The notes beneath the pieces are model-generated. The model made no database searches. It was given only the letters and a program-made list of their open reading frames with translations, and was not told where the DNA came from. From Thiogranum sp963752745 (GTDB taxonomy: Bacteria > Pseudomonadota > Gammaproteobacteria > DSM-19610), in contig CAVWAK010000052.1 of NCBI GenBank assembly GCA_963752745.1, forward strand, positions 1-64,000: DNA of 64,000 nt. Direction: 5' to 3'. Positions 45,764 to 55,573 of this stretch are shown here, in pieces (the stretch's first letter is position 1; every line of letters starts with the position of its first letter). Position numbers and translations under genes: made by a program.

Positions 45764-46207
45764 TTAACCCGCATCTATCTTGCGCTCGGTACACATAATG
45801 ACCGCTGTCGCAGCGACCTTGCCATCCACAGTTGCCTTTGTATCGAATACCCAGATGCCGCGTTTCTGCTTGGTTACGGTGACTTCGAGGCGTAGTTGAT
45901 CGCCGGGTATCACCGGCTGTTTGAAACGGGCGTTATCGATGCCAACCAGGTAATACAGCGTCTCACGTTCGGCGCCTTTATTCCCGGTACTGAATGCCAG
46001 CAGGCCGGTTGCCTGTGCCAGCGCTTCAATAATCAACACGCCTGGCATCACCGGCTTTTCCGGGAAATGTCCCTGAAAGAAAGGCTCGTTAACCGAGACG
46101 TTTTTGATGGCAACCAGCGACTCGCCAGGATTAAATTCCAGCACCCTGTCCACCAGCAGGAAGGGGTAGCGGTGCGGCAGCAGGTTTTTTACTTCGTTAA
46201 TGTCCAT
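45764..46207 (-). CDS. fabZ: 3-hydroxyacyl-ACP dehydratase FabZ
   Basis: Dehydrates 3-hydroxyacyl-ACP in fatty-acid elongation, competing with LpxA/LpxD for substrate. 147 residues with LLPHRYPFLLVDRV, FFQGHFPEKPVMPGVLIIEALAQATG (catalytic His and Glu) and FKQPVIPGDQL. Separated from lpxD by an unusually AT-rich 51-bp spacer. Confidence 0.97.
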   Translation of the reverse strand: MDINEVKNLLPHRYPFLLVDRVLEFNPGESLVAIKNVSVNEPFFQGHFPEKPVMPGVLIIEALAQATGLLAFSTGNKGAERETLYYLVGIDNARFKQPVIPGDQLRLEVTVTKQKRGIWVFDTKATVDGKVAATAVIMCTERKIDAG

Positions 46208-46258
46208 GCAGCTATATTAATCCTGATTCTATAAATATTATATATATATTTAATTTAT

Positions 46259-47263
46259 TTATTCTTTATAGCTTTTTAATCGTCGAAACAGCGCATCCAG
46301 CGACTTCATCCTTACGGCGTTTTTTCGCCATAATGTGTTTTCCATTAACGGCGTTCCGGAAGAATAGCTGCCAGGCTTGTTGATAGAACGCGTCACCATA
46401 GACATTCCGGTGATATGGACATGGTCGACAATGGTTAGATGGCCTACCAATCCGACACCGCCAGCCAGCGTACAGTGGCGGCCTACCCGCGTGCTGCCGG
46501 AAATGCCGACACAGGCCGCAATAGCCGTATGCGCGCCAATAGAAACATTATGCGCAACCTGTACCTGATTATCGATCCTGACACCGGTTTCGATGACGGT
46601 ATCGCCCAGTGCCCCCCGGTCCACACAGCTATTGGCGCCGATTTCGACATCATCACCAATCAGCACCGAGCCAATTTGCGGCACCTTTTGCCAGCCGTCA
46701 CCGGTGCTGGCCTGACCAAAACCGTCGCTGCCGATGACAACGCCGGGATGGAGCATGACACGGTCACCCAGCTGTGCGCCAGCAAGCACCGTCACCCTGG
46801 CAACGAGATCACACTCGTCACCGATAAGGACGCCGGCGCCGATAACGCAAGCAGGACCGATCTGACTGCCCGGCCCGATTCGCACATTTGCATCGATTGT
46901 GCAGTGCTCACCCACCCAGGCGGTACTATCGATGCTGGCAGATGCATCCACGCAGGCCGATGGGTGGATACCCGTGCGCCGGGATTCACGCGGATGCAGC
47001 AGGCTTACTGCTCGCGCATAGGCCACATAGGGCTGGTCAGTGACCAGTGCGGCTATTGGAGCCTGGTCTGCATCCGACTCGCCAACAATGACAGCGGAAG
47101 CCTTGCAGCGGGCGAGCTGCGCGCGATAGCGCGAGTTCGACAGGAAGCTTACCGCGCCCTGCCCGGCAGCATCCAGTGTCGCAACACGGTCCACCAGCAC
47201 CTCGCCATCGCCACGAAGCTCAACACCGAGACGATCAGCCAGTTGCGCGAGTGTCAGCGCCAC
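46259..47263 (-). CDS. lpxD: UDP-3-O-acylglucosamine N-acyltransferase
   Basis: Third step of lipid A synthesis. 334 residues: N-terminal uridine-binding domain (TLAQLADRLGVELRGDGEV, FLSNSRYRAQL), then hexapeptide repeats (about 105-300) with QVAHNVSIGAHTAIAACVGISGST and the family end VVTRSINKPGSYSSGTPL. It follows skp after 10 nt. Confidence 0.97.
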   Translation of the reverse strand: MALTLAQLADRLGVELRGDGEVLVDRVATLDAAGQGAVSFLSNSRYRAQLARCKASAVIVGESDADQAPIAALVTDQPYVAYARAVSLLHPRESRRTGIHPSACVDASASIDSTAWVGEHCTIDANVRIGPGSQIGPACVIGAGVLIGDECDLVARVTVLAGAQLGDRVMLHPGVVIGSDGFGQASTGDGWQKVPQIGSVLIGDDVEIGANSCVDRGALGDTVIETGVRIDNQVQVAHNVSIGAHTAIAACVGISGSTRVGRHCTLAGGVGLVGHLTIVDHVHITGMSMVTRSINKPGSYSSGTPLMENTLWRKNAVRMKSLDALFRRLKSYKE

Positions 47264-47273
47264 AATGGCGTCG

Positions 47274-47792
47274 TTACTTGCCCTTCTTGAACTGCGCCTT
47301 CAGTTTCTCGAGAACCATATCGGTCACATCGACGTTTTCACTCGAATACACCACGCCCTGACCCAGGATGACATCATATTTTTTCTCCTTGGCCAGTGAA
47401 ACGGTTGCCTCGTACATCTGCCGTTGCAGTTTGGAAAGTACTTCATTCTTGCGAATGTTCAGGTCATCACGAAACTCGTCCTGGCTGCGCTTGAGATCAC
47501 GCCGTTTGGAAAGAATGTCGCGTTCCAGCTTGCTGCTTTCCTTTTCGCTCATAACTGCGCCATCACGCGATAACTTCTCTTCGAGCTTGCGGATACTGTT
47601 CTGCAGACTCACCAGTTCCTGCTCACGCGGCGCAAACTCGGTTTCGATGTTGCTCTGCGCAGCCTTGGCCTGGGGGGCTTCTTCCATCAGTTGCACTGTA
47701 TTCACGACACCAACCTTGGACTCAGCCATTGCCGGGCCAGTCAGAACCGCAAATGCAGCCAGGGCAACCATCAACTGTTTAAAGATTTTCAC
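47274..47792 (-). CDS. skp: Periplasmic chaperone Skp/OmpH
   Basis: 172 residues: signal peptide MKIFKQLMVALAAFAVLTG ending in AMA (cleavage near 23), then a short strand (KVGVVNTVQLMEEAPQAKAA) and a long charged coiled coil (about 55-135), the tentacle region that holds unfolded outer-membrane proteins. It sits between bamA and lpxD, the conserved place. Confidence 0.94.
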   Translation of the reverse strand: MKIFKQLMVALAAFAVLTGPAMAESKVGVVNTVQLMEEAPQAKAAQSNIETEFAPREQELVSLQNSIRKLEEKLSRDGAVMSEKESSKLERDILSKRRDLKRSQDEFRDDLNIRKNEVLSKLQRQMYEATVSLAKEKKYDVILGQGVVYSSENVDVTDMVLEKLKAQFKKGK

Positions 47793-47818
47793 TAGATTTC
47801 TCCCAAGTGGTGTTAAAT

Positions 47819-50110
47819 TCAGAATCCTGCGCCCAGCGAGAACTGGAACTGCTGTACGTCATCGCCGGACTTGTCATTGATTGGCTGCGCCACACTTACC
47901 GCCAGTGGGCCGACCGGAGACAACCATGTGCCGCCTATCCCTGCAGACATACGAATCTCGTCTGCAGTCCAGTCTTCCGTGCCTGCAAATACATTACCGG
48001 CATCGTAGAACAGGCTCAAGCGCACCGCGTTGCTTTGGGTCAGGAACGGCGGCGGAAACTGTATCTGCACTGTGCCGGTGGTTTTGAAATTGCCGCCTAT
48101 CGGATCGTTGTCGCTATCGCGCGGCCCCAGAGAGTTATCCTCATAACCCCGCACCGAGCGCACGCCGCCGGCAAAGAAGTTTTCGAAGAATGGCATTTCG
48201 TCAAAATCACCGTAACCGTCACCGTAACCAATATCCAGCTTGGTGTGGAAGGTAAACAGCTTGGTCAGTGGAACGTACTGCTGAATACCCAGGTTGAGTT
48301 TGTAATACTCCAGTTCCGAACCCGGTATCTTGGCCTCGACCGAAATACGACGCAGGCCACCATCGCTCGGGAAGATCCGCCGGTTACGTGTGTCATGAGC
48401 AAAGCTTGTCGTCAGACCCAGGCTTTTGAAGTTCTCACCGTGCTCGTTCACAAAGTCGGTGATTTCGGTCGAGGCAAATTCGGCGACTTTCAGCTTGAGG
48501 CTGTCTGCTTCTATGCTGAACAGGAATGAGTTGTACTCGCTGACCGGAAATCCGTAACTTACGTTGGCGCCGTAAGTATCCGTCGTATAATCGGCAATAT
48601 TGGCCGAATCGGCATCTGTTTCACGATAGAAGGCGCCAAAACCCCTGCTGATACCATCCACGGTGTAATACGGGTTGGTGTAGGAAAAACTGTACAGCGT
48701 GGTAACGTCACTGTTATTGACAGACACGCTCACCCGGCGACCGGTCCCAAGAAAATTATCCTGGGTTATACTGCCGTTAAGGATAACGCCGGATGTCTGT
48801 GAGAAACCTACGCCGGCGGAGATGCTACCGGACGGCTGTTCGGTCACGGAGTAATTAACATCCACTTCGTCGGTAGTACCGGGAACCGCCGGCGTCTCTA
48901 CATTCACTTCCTCGAAGTATCCCAGTCGCTGCAATCGAGTACGCGAACGTTCGACCTTTTCCGCGGAGAACCATCCGCCTTCCATTTGCCGCAACTCCTG
49001 GCGCAACACTTCGTCACGAGTCTTGCTGTTGCCTGCAAAATTCACACGCCGCACATAGACACGTTTGCCGGGATCGACGAAAAACGTCAGATCAACCTCG
49101 CGTGTTTCTTCATCAATGTCCGGTACAGTATTGACATTGGCGAATGCGTAGCCTTCATTTCCGAGACTGTCTGAGATTCGCGTTACGGTATCGGTGACGC
49201 GTTTGCGTGAAAATACATCGCCGGCATTGACCTGGAAATTCGGGAATAACTGCTCGGGCGGGACCACCATTTCGCCTGACAAGCGCACTTCACGTACCTT
49301 GTACTGATGTCCCTCATTAATGTTAATGGTTATATAGATGTCTTTCTTGTCAGGGGTGATAGATACCTGGGTCGAGTCGACATTGAAATTGATGTAACCG
49401 CGATCCTGGTAGTAGGAGCGCAATGTCTCCAGGTCAGCAGCAAGCTCCTGTTTGGAGTATTGATCGTCCTTGGTATAGAACGACAACCAGTTCGGCGTAC
49501 TCTGGTTGAAAGTATCCAGCAGCGTTTCGTCATCAAATACTTCGTTACCCACGATATTGATCTGACGGATCTTGGCAATCGCACCTTCGGATACATCAAT
49601 CAGAATATCAACGCGGTTGCGCTCAAGTGGCGTAACAGTTGTATCTATCTTTACACCGTATTTGCCACGGCTGTAATACTGGCGTTCGAGTTCCAGTTCA
49701 ACCTTTTCCAGCAATGAGCGATCGAACACCCTGCCCTTGGCAAAGCCGATATCTTTCAGCGAATCGAGTAACGGCTCGGTTTCCAGATCCTCGTTGCCCT
49801 GGATCTTGATATCAGCGATGGCCGGACGCTCGGTCACCAGCACCACCAGAACCGTACCTTCGCGTTCGAGGCTGACATTCTTGAAATACCCCGATTTGAA
49901 CAATGCACGTATGGTCTGCTCCGACTCGTACTCCGCAAACCTGTCACCTACCTGAACCGGCAGGAAATTGAAGACCGTGCCCGGAGAGATGCGCTGCAAA
50001 CCCTCGACCCTGATATCACTGACTTCGAACGCCTCGAACGACCAGGCCGGCGTGGCAAGTGTTATCAGGGTTAGAAATGCCAATAAAAAACGGCGTAGTC
50101 TGACTTTCAA
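47819..50110 (-). CDS. bamA: Outer membrane assembly factor BamA
   Basis: Omp85 beta-barrel that inserts outer-membrane proteins. No ATG precedes the signal peptide; TTG at 50110 follows GGAG and gives MKVRLRRFLLAFLTLITLA ending at PAWS, 763 residues. Five POTRA domains fill about 25-345 (first: FEVSDIRVEGLQRISPGTVF). The C-terminal barrel includes the lid-lock loop VRGYEDNSLGPRDSD and ends in an aromatic strand, FQFSLGAGF. The open frame reaches 50242 inside rseP, but that extension is not family-like. Confidence 0.96.
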   Translation of the reverse strand: MKVRLRRFLLAFLTLITLATPAWSFEAFEVSDIRVEGLQRISPGTVFNFLPVQVGDRFAEYESEQTIRALFKSGYFKNVSLEREGTVLVVLVTERPAIADIKIQGNEDLETEPLLDSLKDIGFAKGRVFDRSLLEKVELELERQYYSRGKYGVKIDTTVTPLERNRVDILIDVSEGAIAKIRQINIVGNEVFDDETLLDTFNQSTPNWLSFYTKDDQYSKQELAADLETLRSYYQDRGYINFNVDSTQVSITPDKKDIYITININEGHQYKVREVRLSGEMVVPPEQLFPNFQVNAGDVFSRKRVTDTVTRISDSLGNEGYAFANVNTVPDIDEETREVDLTFFVDPGKRVYVRRVNFAGNSKTRDEVLRQELRQMEGGWFSAEKVERSRTRLQRLGYFEEVNVETPAVPGTTDEVDVNYSVTEQPSGSISAGVGFSQTSGVILNGSITQDNFLGTGRRVSVSVNNSDVTTLYSFSYTNPYYTVDGISRGFGAFYRETDADSANIADYTTDTYGANVSYGFPVSEYNSFLFSIEADSLKLKVAEFASTEITDFVNEHGENFKSLGLTTSFAHDTRNRRIFPSDGGLRRISVEAKIPGSELEYYKLNLGIQQYVPLTKLFTFHTKLDIGYGDGYGDFDEMPFFENFFAGGVRSVRGYEDNSLGPRDSDNDPIGGNFKTTGTVQIQFPPPFLTQSNAVRLSLFYDAGNVFAGTEDWTADEIRMSAGIGGTWLSPVGPLAVSVAQPINDKSGDDVQQFQFSLGAGF

Positions 50111-50115
50111 AATAC

Positions 50116-51483
50116 TCAGGCTCCGAACAAACGTGATAAATCGTTGTAAAAAGCAATACTCATGAGTGCGAGCAACGCAAAAATACCCACTTGCTGACCG
50201 ATCTGCTGGGCATGCTCGGACAGCGGCTTGCCCTGAATCCACTCGATAATGTTAAACAGAAGATGTCCGCCATCGAGCACCGGAACTGGTAACAGGTTAA
50301 GCACACCCAGACTGATACTTACAATTGCCAGAAACTTCAGGAAACTCGCCAGTCCAATACTGGCAGAATACCCGGCATACTGCGCAATGCTGATGGGACC
50401 GCTAATATTCTCTACCGAAGCCTTGCCCGACACCATACCCCAAAGTGTCCGCAGGGTGAGCGCAGTCATCTCCCAGGTCTTGTCCAGCGACTTGCCCATG
50501 GCTGCAAGCGGACCATAGCGGACTTCAGTACGCATATCCTCACGCAAGTCGGCAGGCTGACGGACGTAAGCACCAATTTGCCCGATGGTTTCACCGTGAT
50601 CCTCAACGGCTCGCGGCACCAGCTCAAGACTCATCGAAACACCATCGCGTTCGATTTCCACTTGCAGTCGCTGGTCGGGTCGAGCACGCACGTAGTCCAC
50701 CCAGGCACTCCAGTCATCGATCGGTTCAGCATCGACACCGGTCACCCGGTCCCCGGGTTGCAAACCTGCCTGCTCGGCCGGCGCGTCGGCAACCAGCCGG
50801 TCGATCACCGCAGGCACGCTGGGCCGCCATACCGATAATCCCAGGTTGTTGAGCAAGCCGCCCTTTTCGAGCGCATCATCGATGCCGGAAAAATCGAGGA
50901 CCAGCAACCGCTCGGTCTGGTCGGGCTGGCGCACCGTCAGTTCAGCCGGTTTGCCGGCAAGTGCGGCATCCAGCAACAGGAGTGTAGCGGTATCCCAGGT
51001 TGGTGTTGCCTGACCAGAGACACTCTCGATGAGGTCATCTTCCCTAAAACCGGCCACTGCAGCTGTCGACTGTGGAGCTACCACCCCTACCATCGGTTTA
51101 AGACCCGGCACGCCACTGACGAACATAAGCCAGTACGCCACAATGGCGAATAAAAAGTTAAACAGTGGTCCTGCCAGAATGACTGCCGAACGCGTCGTCA
51201 GTGTCTGCTGGTTGAACGAACGCGATACCTCGTGGGAAGCAACCGGTGCTTCGCGTTCATCGAGCATTTTTACGTAGCCACCCAGCGGCAGGGCTGCAAT
51301 TGCAAACTCTGTGCGATCAGCACCGAAACGTTTCATCCAGAGTGGTTTGCCGAACCCGATCGAAAACCTCAGTACTTTGATACCGAGTTTTTTCGCCACC
51401 CAGAAATGACCAAATTCATGTACCGCTACCAGCACGCTGATAGCAACGATGAAAGCTAGCAGCGAGGCACCAAAGCCTGTCAT
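50116..51483 (-). CDS. rseP: Intramembrane zinc metalloprotease RseP
   Basis: Site-2 protease that cleaves anti-sigma factor RseA to release the envelope stress sigma factor. 455 residues. Zinc motif HEFGHFWVAKKLG in the first helix (His22, His26); tandem PDZ domains (roughly 115-310); third motif LNLLPVPVLDGGHLLFN near 390. It overlaps dxr by 4 nt. Confidence 0.96.
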   Translation of the reverse strand: MTGFGASLLAFIVAISVLVAVHEFGHFWVAKKLGIKVLRFSIGFGKPLWMKRFGADRTEFAIAALPLGGYVKMLDEREAPVASHEVSRSFNQQTLTTRSAVILAGPLFNFLFAIVAYWLMFVSGVPGLKPMVGVVAPQSTAAVAGFREDDLIESVSGQATPTWDTATLLLLDAALAGKPAELTVRQPDQTERLLVLDFSGIDDALEKGGLLNNLGLSVWRPSVPAVIDRLVADAPAEQAGLQPGDRVTGVDAEPIDDWSAWVDYVRARPDQRLQVEIERDGVSMSLELVPRAVEDHGETIGQIGAYVRQPADLREDMRTEVRYGPLAAMGKSLDKTWEMTALTLRTLWGMVSGKASVENISGPISIAQYAGYSASIGLASFLKFLAIVSISLGVLNLLPVPVLDGGHLLFNIIEWIQGKPLSEHAQQIGQQVGIFALLALMSIAFYNDLSRLFGA

Positions 51484-52688
51484 GGAACCACCCGGCGCAT
51501 TGGCTGCCCGTGAATGAACTCGTGGGCCAGCCGGCGTGCACTGGCGTCATCTTCGAGAATAGTATCGATGCTTTTCGCCTGGCGTGACGCGAGCTGTTCC
51601 AGGCTATGCTCAATGACGCCCGCAATTCCTGTAAACGACAGTTTTCGTTCCAGGAACGCTTCAACAGCAACTTCATTGGCGGCATTCATTATGGTGGCTG
51701 CCGTACCGCCGGCGCGCCATGCTTCACCTGCCAGGCGCAAACAGGGAAAACGCTGTATATCCGGTGGCTCGAAATCGAGCCTGCCAACGGCAAACAGATC
51801 CAGCGCCTCGACACCGGCGTCAATGCGCTCTGGCCAGGCAAGACAGTGAGCGATCGGTGTACGCATATCAGGATTACCCAGTTGTGCCAGCACCGATCCG
51901 TCACGGTATTGCACCAGGGAATGCACGACGCTCTGTGGATGGATAACTACGTGAACTTCATTTTCCGGCATCGAGTACAACCAGCAGGCCTCAATCACTT
52001 CCAGCCCCTTGTTCATCATGGTTGCCGAATCCACCGATATTTTTCGACCCATGTCCCAGTTGGGATGTGCACAGGCCTGCTCGGGAGTGATATTGCACAG
52101 CTCGTCCAGTGAAGTGGTTCTGAACGGACCACCTGACGCAGTCAACATAATATGATTAACACCTTCGGGTCGACCACAACCGGGGCGATAGCCCGCCGGC
52201 ATGGCCTGGAACAGGGCATTGTGTTCGCTGTCTACCGGTAACAGGGTGGCACCACCGGCGCGTACCGCCTGCATGAACAGCTCACCGGACATCACCAGTG
52301 CTTCCTTGTTGGCCAGCAGAACGCGTTTGCCATGATTCGCCGCTTCCAGTGTTGGCAACAACCCGGCTGCGCCTACTATCCCGGCCATGACCACATCGAC
52401 TTCTTCAAGCCCTGCTACCGTGCACAGTGCTTCAGGGCCCGCCAGCACTTCAATATCCGGTGCCTCGGCATGCAAGCGCCGGCGCAACTGCTCAGCCGCA
52501 TCGGTATCCGACATCACCGCATATACCGGGCGTGTCGCCAGGCATTGGGCAGCGAGACCGTCAACATCGCGGTTTGCCGTCAATGCTATCGGCCGATAGC
52601 GGTCGCTGTTGCGCTGAATGACGTCCAGCGTGCTGACTCCAATGGAGCCCGTCGAACCCAGTACGGTTACACCAACCGGCGCCGTCAT
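51480..52688 (-). CDS. dxr: 1-deoxy-D-xylulose 5-phosphate reductoisomerase
   Basis: Second enzyme of the MEP isoprenoid pathway. 402 residues: NADPH-binding VTVLGSTGSIGVSTLDVI, LLANKEALVMSGELFM, PVDSEHNALFQAMP, LTASGGPFR and MGRKISVDSATMMNKGLEVIEA with metal and substrate ligands. It overlaps cdsA and rseP by 4 nt each. Confidence 0.97.
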   Translation of the reverse strand: MTAPVGVTVLGSTGSIGVSTLDVIQRNSDRYRPIALTANRDVDGLAAQCLATRPVYAVMSDTDAAEQLRRRLHAEAPDIEVLAGPEALCTVAGLEEVDVVMAGIVGAAGLLPTLEAANHGKRVLLANKEALVMSGELFMQAVRAGGATLLPVDSEHNALFQAMPAGYRPGCGRPEGVNHIMLTASGGPFRTTSLDELCNITPEQACAHPNWDMGRKISVDSATMMNKGLEVIEACWLYSMPENEVHVVIHPQSVVHSLVQYRDGSVLAQLGNPDMRTPIAHCLAWPERIDAGVEALDLFAVGRLDFEPPDIQRFPCLRLAGEAWRAGGTAATIMNAANEVAVEAFLERKLSFTGIAGVIEHSLEQLASRQAKSIDTILEDDASARRLAHEFIHGQPMRRVVP

Positions 52689-53507
52689 AATTCAATCCAC
52701 CGTATGCCGAACAAAAACACCGGTGCTGCTGCAAGCAGGCTGTCGATGCGGTCGAGAATGCCCCCGTGTCCGGGAATAAGAGTGCCGGAATCCTTAACTG
52801 CCCTGTGCCGCTTTAACAGGCTTTCGAGCAAATCACCGGCAATCGAGAATAACACCGTCACAACACATACCAGCACAAAACTGCTGAGCAGGGCACCCTG
52901 GAATTCCAGGAAACGCCCATAGGCATAGGCAAACAGCGAACAGGCTACCAGTGCGCCGAATACCCCTTCCCAGGTCTTGCCAGGACTGACGGCCGGTGCC
53001 AGCTTGTTGCGTCCAAAAGCCCGGCCGGAAAAATAGGCGCCACTGTCAGCCACCCACACCAGCACCAGGACAAACATCACCCAGTATGGACCCTGGTCTG
53101 GCCGGCTGTGCAATACCACCAGTGCCAGCCAGGTACTGATCAGCAATCCCAGGCCGAGTATCGCTTTCATGGTGGTATGCAGACTGCTGACCTCGCGGCC
53201 AATATCGGGGCGGGTAATCCAGAAAAGCGCAAACAGCCACCAGGCCATCGCAAGCCACAGCACACTGTTCACAAAGACTTCGGAGGCGGCAAAATACCCA
53301 GGCAACCACAGTGGCAGAAAATATCAGCGCGAGATAGCCGTAACGCACGCCTGTTTCCTGCAAGGGAGTCAGCGCACTCCACTCCCAGGCACCGATCAGT
53401 ACCACAACTCCCATCAGCACAGCGAACAGCGACTGGTCAAGAAACAGCACCGAAAACACCACCAGCGGCACCATGACCAGTGCGCTGAGAATTCTTTGCT
53501 TAAGCAC
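52685..53507 (-). CDS. cdsA: Phosphatidate cytidylyltransferase, frameshifted
   Basis: Makes CDP-diacylglycerol, the precursor of all phospholipids. GTG at 53507 overlaps the uppS stop and gives VLKQRILSALVMVPLVVFSV and GAWEWSAL. After W70 (codon 53300-53298, in a GGG run) the frame becomes non-membrane sequence; the family protein continues one base later as YFAASEVFVNSVLWL and runs through VWVADSGAYFSGRAFGRNKL, the CDS signature (SPGKTWEG) and DSGTLIPGHGGILDRIDSL. Length is 3n+1; dropping one G gives 273 residues (E. coli 285). The gene is essential, so this is probably a homopolymer consensus error. Confidence 0.92.
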
Positions 53508-54270
53508 GCCTGGACTGCTCCACCTGGTCGCCGGTCTGACCAAAGCGCCGTTGCCGGCCAGCGAAAGAGACCAGCGCCTCGTCAAGCGCTGCGGCATCGA
53601 ATTCCGGCCATAACCGGTCGGTAAAATACAGTTCCGTATAGGCCAGCTGCCAGAGCAAGAAATTGCTGATACGTTGCTCGCCACCGGTACGAATGAACAG
53701 GTCCGGTTCGGGCAAATCAGCCATACAGGTTTCGCGGCTCAATAAATCGCTATCGATATCCTCTACCTGGATTTCGCCGGCGACTGCCTGTGATGCGAGT
53801 CGACGTGCGGCCTCGGCGATATCCCAGCGGCCGCCGTAGTTGACTGCGATTGTCAGGGTTAGCTGCGTATTTTCCGCAGTTTGTGCTTCGGCGGAGTCCA
53901 TCAGTGCGCCCAGTTTCGGCTCGAAGGCTGCACGTTCGCCGATAAAGCGCATACGCACACCATTGCGGTGCAACTGCTCAACTTCTTTTTTAAGTGTACG
54001 AACGAACAGATCCATGAGCAGACCGACTTCAGTCTTCGGTCGGCGCCAGTTCTCGCTGGAAAAGGCAAACAGTGTCAGTGCCTCGATACCCCGTTGTCGG
54101 CAGGCTTCAACGATACCCCGTACCGCCTTGACACCTTCGCGGTGGCCCATAGGCCTGGGCAGATTGCGACGTTTGGCCCAGCGACCATTACCATCCATGA
54201 TGATGGCAATATGCCGCGGCAGCTCACCGTCTGCCTGCCTTGACTCTGCCCGTTTATCAGCCATGCGCAA
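53500..54270 (-). CDS. uppS: Undecaprenyl diphosphate synthase
   Basis: Cis-prenyltransferase making the C55 lipid carrier for peptidoglycan and O-antigen. 256 residues: HIAIIMDGNGRWAKRRNLPRP with the catalytic Asp, GHREGVKAV, LTLFAFSSENWRRP and the C-terminal DLFIRTGGEQRISNFLLWQ. It follows frr by 18 nt in the standard rpsB-tsf-pyrH-frr-uppS-cdsA order. Confidence 0.97.
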   Translation of the reverse strand: MRMADKRAESRQADGELPRHIAIIMDGNGRWAKRRNLPRPMGHREGVKAVRGIVEACRQRGIEALTLFAFSSENWRRPKTEVGLLMDLFVRTLKKEVEQLHRNGVRMRFIGERAAFEPKLGALMDSAEAQTAENTQLTLTIAVNYGGRWDIAEAARRLASQAVAGEIQVEDIDSDLLSRETCMADLPEPDLFIRTGGEQRISNFLLWQLAYTELYFTDRLWPEFDAAALDEALVSFAGRQRRFGQTGDQVEQSRRA

Positions 54271-54288
54271 TATGAGTGCCCAGGTACA

Positions 54289-54846
54289 CTAGATTTCCAT
54301 TAATTCAGCTTCTTTGGTGCCCAGCAAAGCATCGACTTCCTTAACGTACCTGTCGGTCAACTTCTGGATATCTTCCTGGGCACCGCGTTCTTCGTCTTCA
54401 GAGATTTCCTTTTCTTTGAGGAGATCCTTGAAATCACTGTTGGCGTCGCGCCGGATATTGCGAATGGCAACCTTTCCGCTCTCGGCCTCGGCGCGAACAA
54501 TGCGGACCATGTCCTTGCGTCGTTCTTCGGTCAGCGGCGGCAAGGGAATGCGGATAATCATGCCCGCGGTATTGGGGTTCAGACCAAGATCAGACTTCAT
54601 AATGGCCTTTTCAATCGCCTGTACCATGGGTTTTTCCCACGGCGAAACCATCAGCGTACGCGAATCCTCCACGCTGATATTGGCAGCCTGTGCCAACGGT
54701 ACCTCGCTGCCATAATAATCTACCTTGATATGATCAAGCAGACTGGGGTGGGCCCGGCCAGTGCGGATCTTGCTCAACTCGTGCTTGAAAGCCTCGATGC
54801 TCTTGCCCATTCTGCTTTCAGCATCTGCAATAATTTCATCTATCAT
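54289..54846 (-). CDS. frr: Ribosome recycling factor
   Basis: Splits post-termination ribosomes with EF-G. ATG at 54846 (MIDEIIADAESRMGKSIEAF) gives 185 residues, as in E. coli. Key blocks: LSKIRTGRAHPSLLDHI, YYGSEVPLAQAANI and IRIPLPPLTEERRKDMV. It starts 7 nt after pyrH. Confidence 0.97.
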   Translation of the reverse strand: MIDEIIADAESRMGKSIEAFKHELSKIRTGRAHPSLLDHIKVDYYGSEVPLAQAANISVEDSRTLMVSPWEKPMVQAIEKAIMKSDLGLNPNTAGMIIRIPLPPLTEERRKDMVRIVRAEAESGKVAIRNIRRDANSDFKDLLKEKEISEDEERGAQEDIQKLTDRYVKEVDALLGTKEAELMEI

Positions 54847-54853
54847 TACCGGG

Positions 54854-55573
54854 TTACTCCACCAGTGTTCCGACATCTGCCCCGCTGACCACCTGCGCCA
54901 GGTTACCGGGCGTATTCATACCAAACACCCTGACCGGCATCCCCTGATCACGACACAGCACAAGCGCTGTAGCATCCATGACACCCAGTTTTTTCACAAT
55001 GGCTTCGTCGTAACTGAGCTTCTCATAGCGAACAGCATCCGGGTGTTTGACAGGGTCCTTGTCGTACACACCATCCACCTTGGTAGCCTTCAACATAATA
55101 TCAGCATTGATTTCGATAGCGCGCAAACTGGCAGCTGAATCGGTGGTAAAGAATGGATTGCCGGTACCGGCGGCGAATATAGCAATTCTGCCCCGTTCGA
55201 GATGACGAACAGCACGGCGACGGATGTAGTCCTCACAGACCTGGTTTATTTTTAACGCAGACATTACCCGGCACTGGCTGCCGAGTTTTTCCAGGGCATC
55301 CTGCATCGCCAGGGAATTGATAACCGTGGCCAGCATTCCCATGTGATCGCCGGTCACCCGTTCCATGCCGCCCTGTGCCAGACCGGCACCGCGGAATATA
55401 TTGCCACCGCCAATCACCAGGCCAACTTCGACACCGCTTTCGGATATCTGGTGAACTTCCTCGGCGATACGCCGGATGACCGCCGGTTCGATACCGTAGT
55501 CACCGTCGCCCATCAGGGCCTCTCCACTCAGTTTCAGCAGGATGCGTCTGTAGGCAGCTTGTTTATCTGGCAT
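54854..55573 (-). CDS. pyrH: UMP kinase
   Basis: Phosphorylates UMP to UDP; hexameric, regulated by GTP and UTP in relatives. ATG at 55573 (MPDKQAAYRRILLKLSGEAL) gives 239 residues. VGLVIGGGNIFRGAGL, RVTGDHMGMLATVINSLA and FAAGTGNPFFTTDSAASLRAIEI are diagnostic. About 110 nt separate it from tsf. Confidence 0.97.
   Translation of the reverse strand: MPDKQAAYRRILLKLSGEALMGDGDYGIEPAVIRRIAEEVHQISESGVEVGLVIGGGNIFRGAGLAQGGMERVTGDHMGMLATVINSLAMQDALEKLGSQCRVMSALKINQVCEDYIRRRAVRHLERGRIAIFAAGTGNPFFTTDSAASLRAIEINADIMLKATKVDGVYDKDPVKHPDAVRYEKLSYDEAIVKKLGVMDATALVLCRDQGMPVRVFGMNTPGNLAQVVSGADVGTLVE

Noticed and set aside
47807..48529. 240-codon open frame on the plus strand
   Set aside because: Antisense shadow of the bamA barrel region.
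50111..50242. Longer bamA start at 50242
   Set aside because: It lies within rseP and would put about 44 unrelated residues ahead of a good signal peptide.
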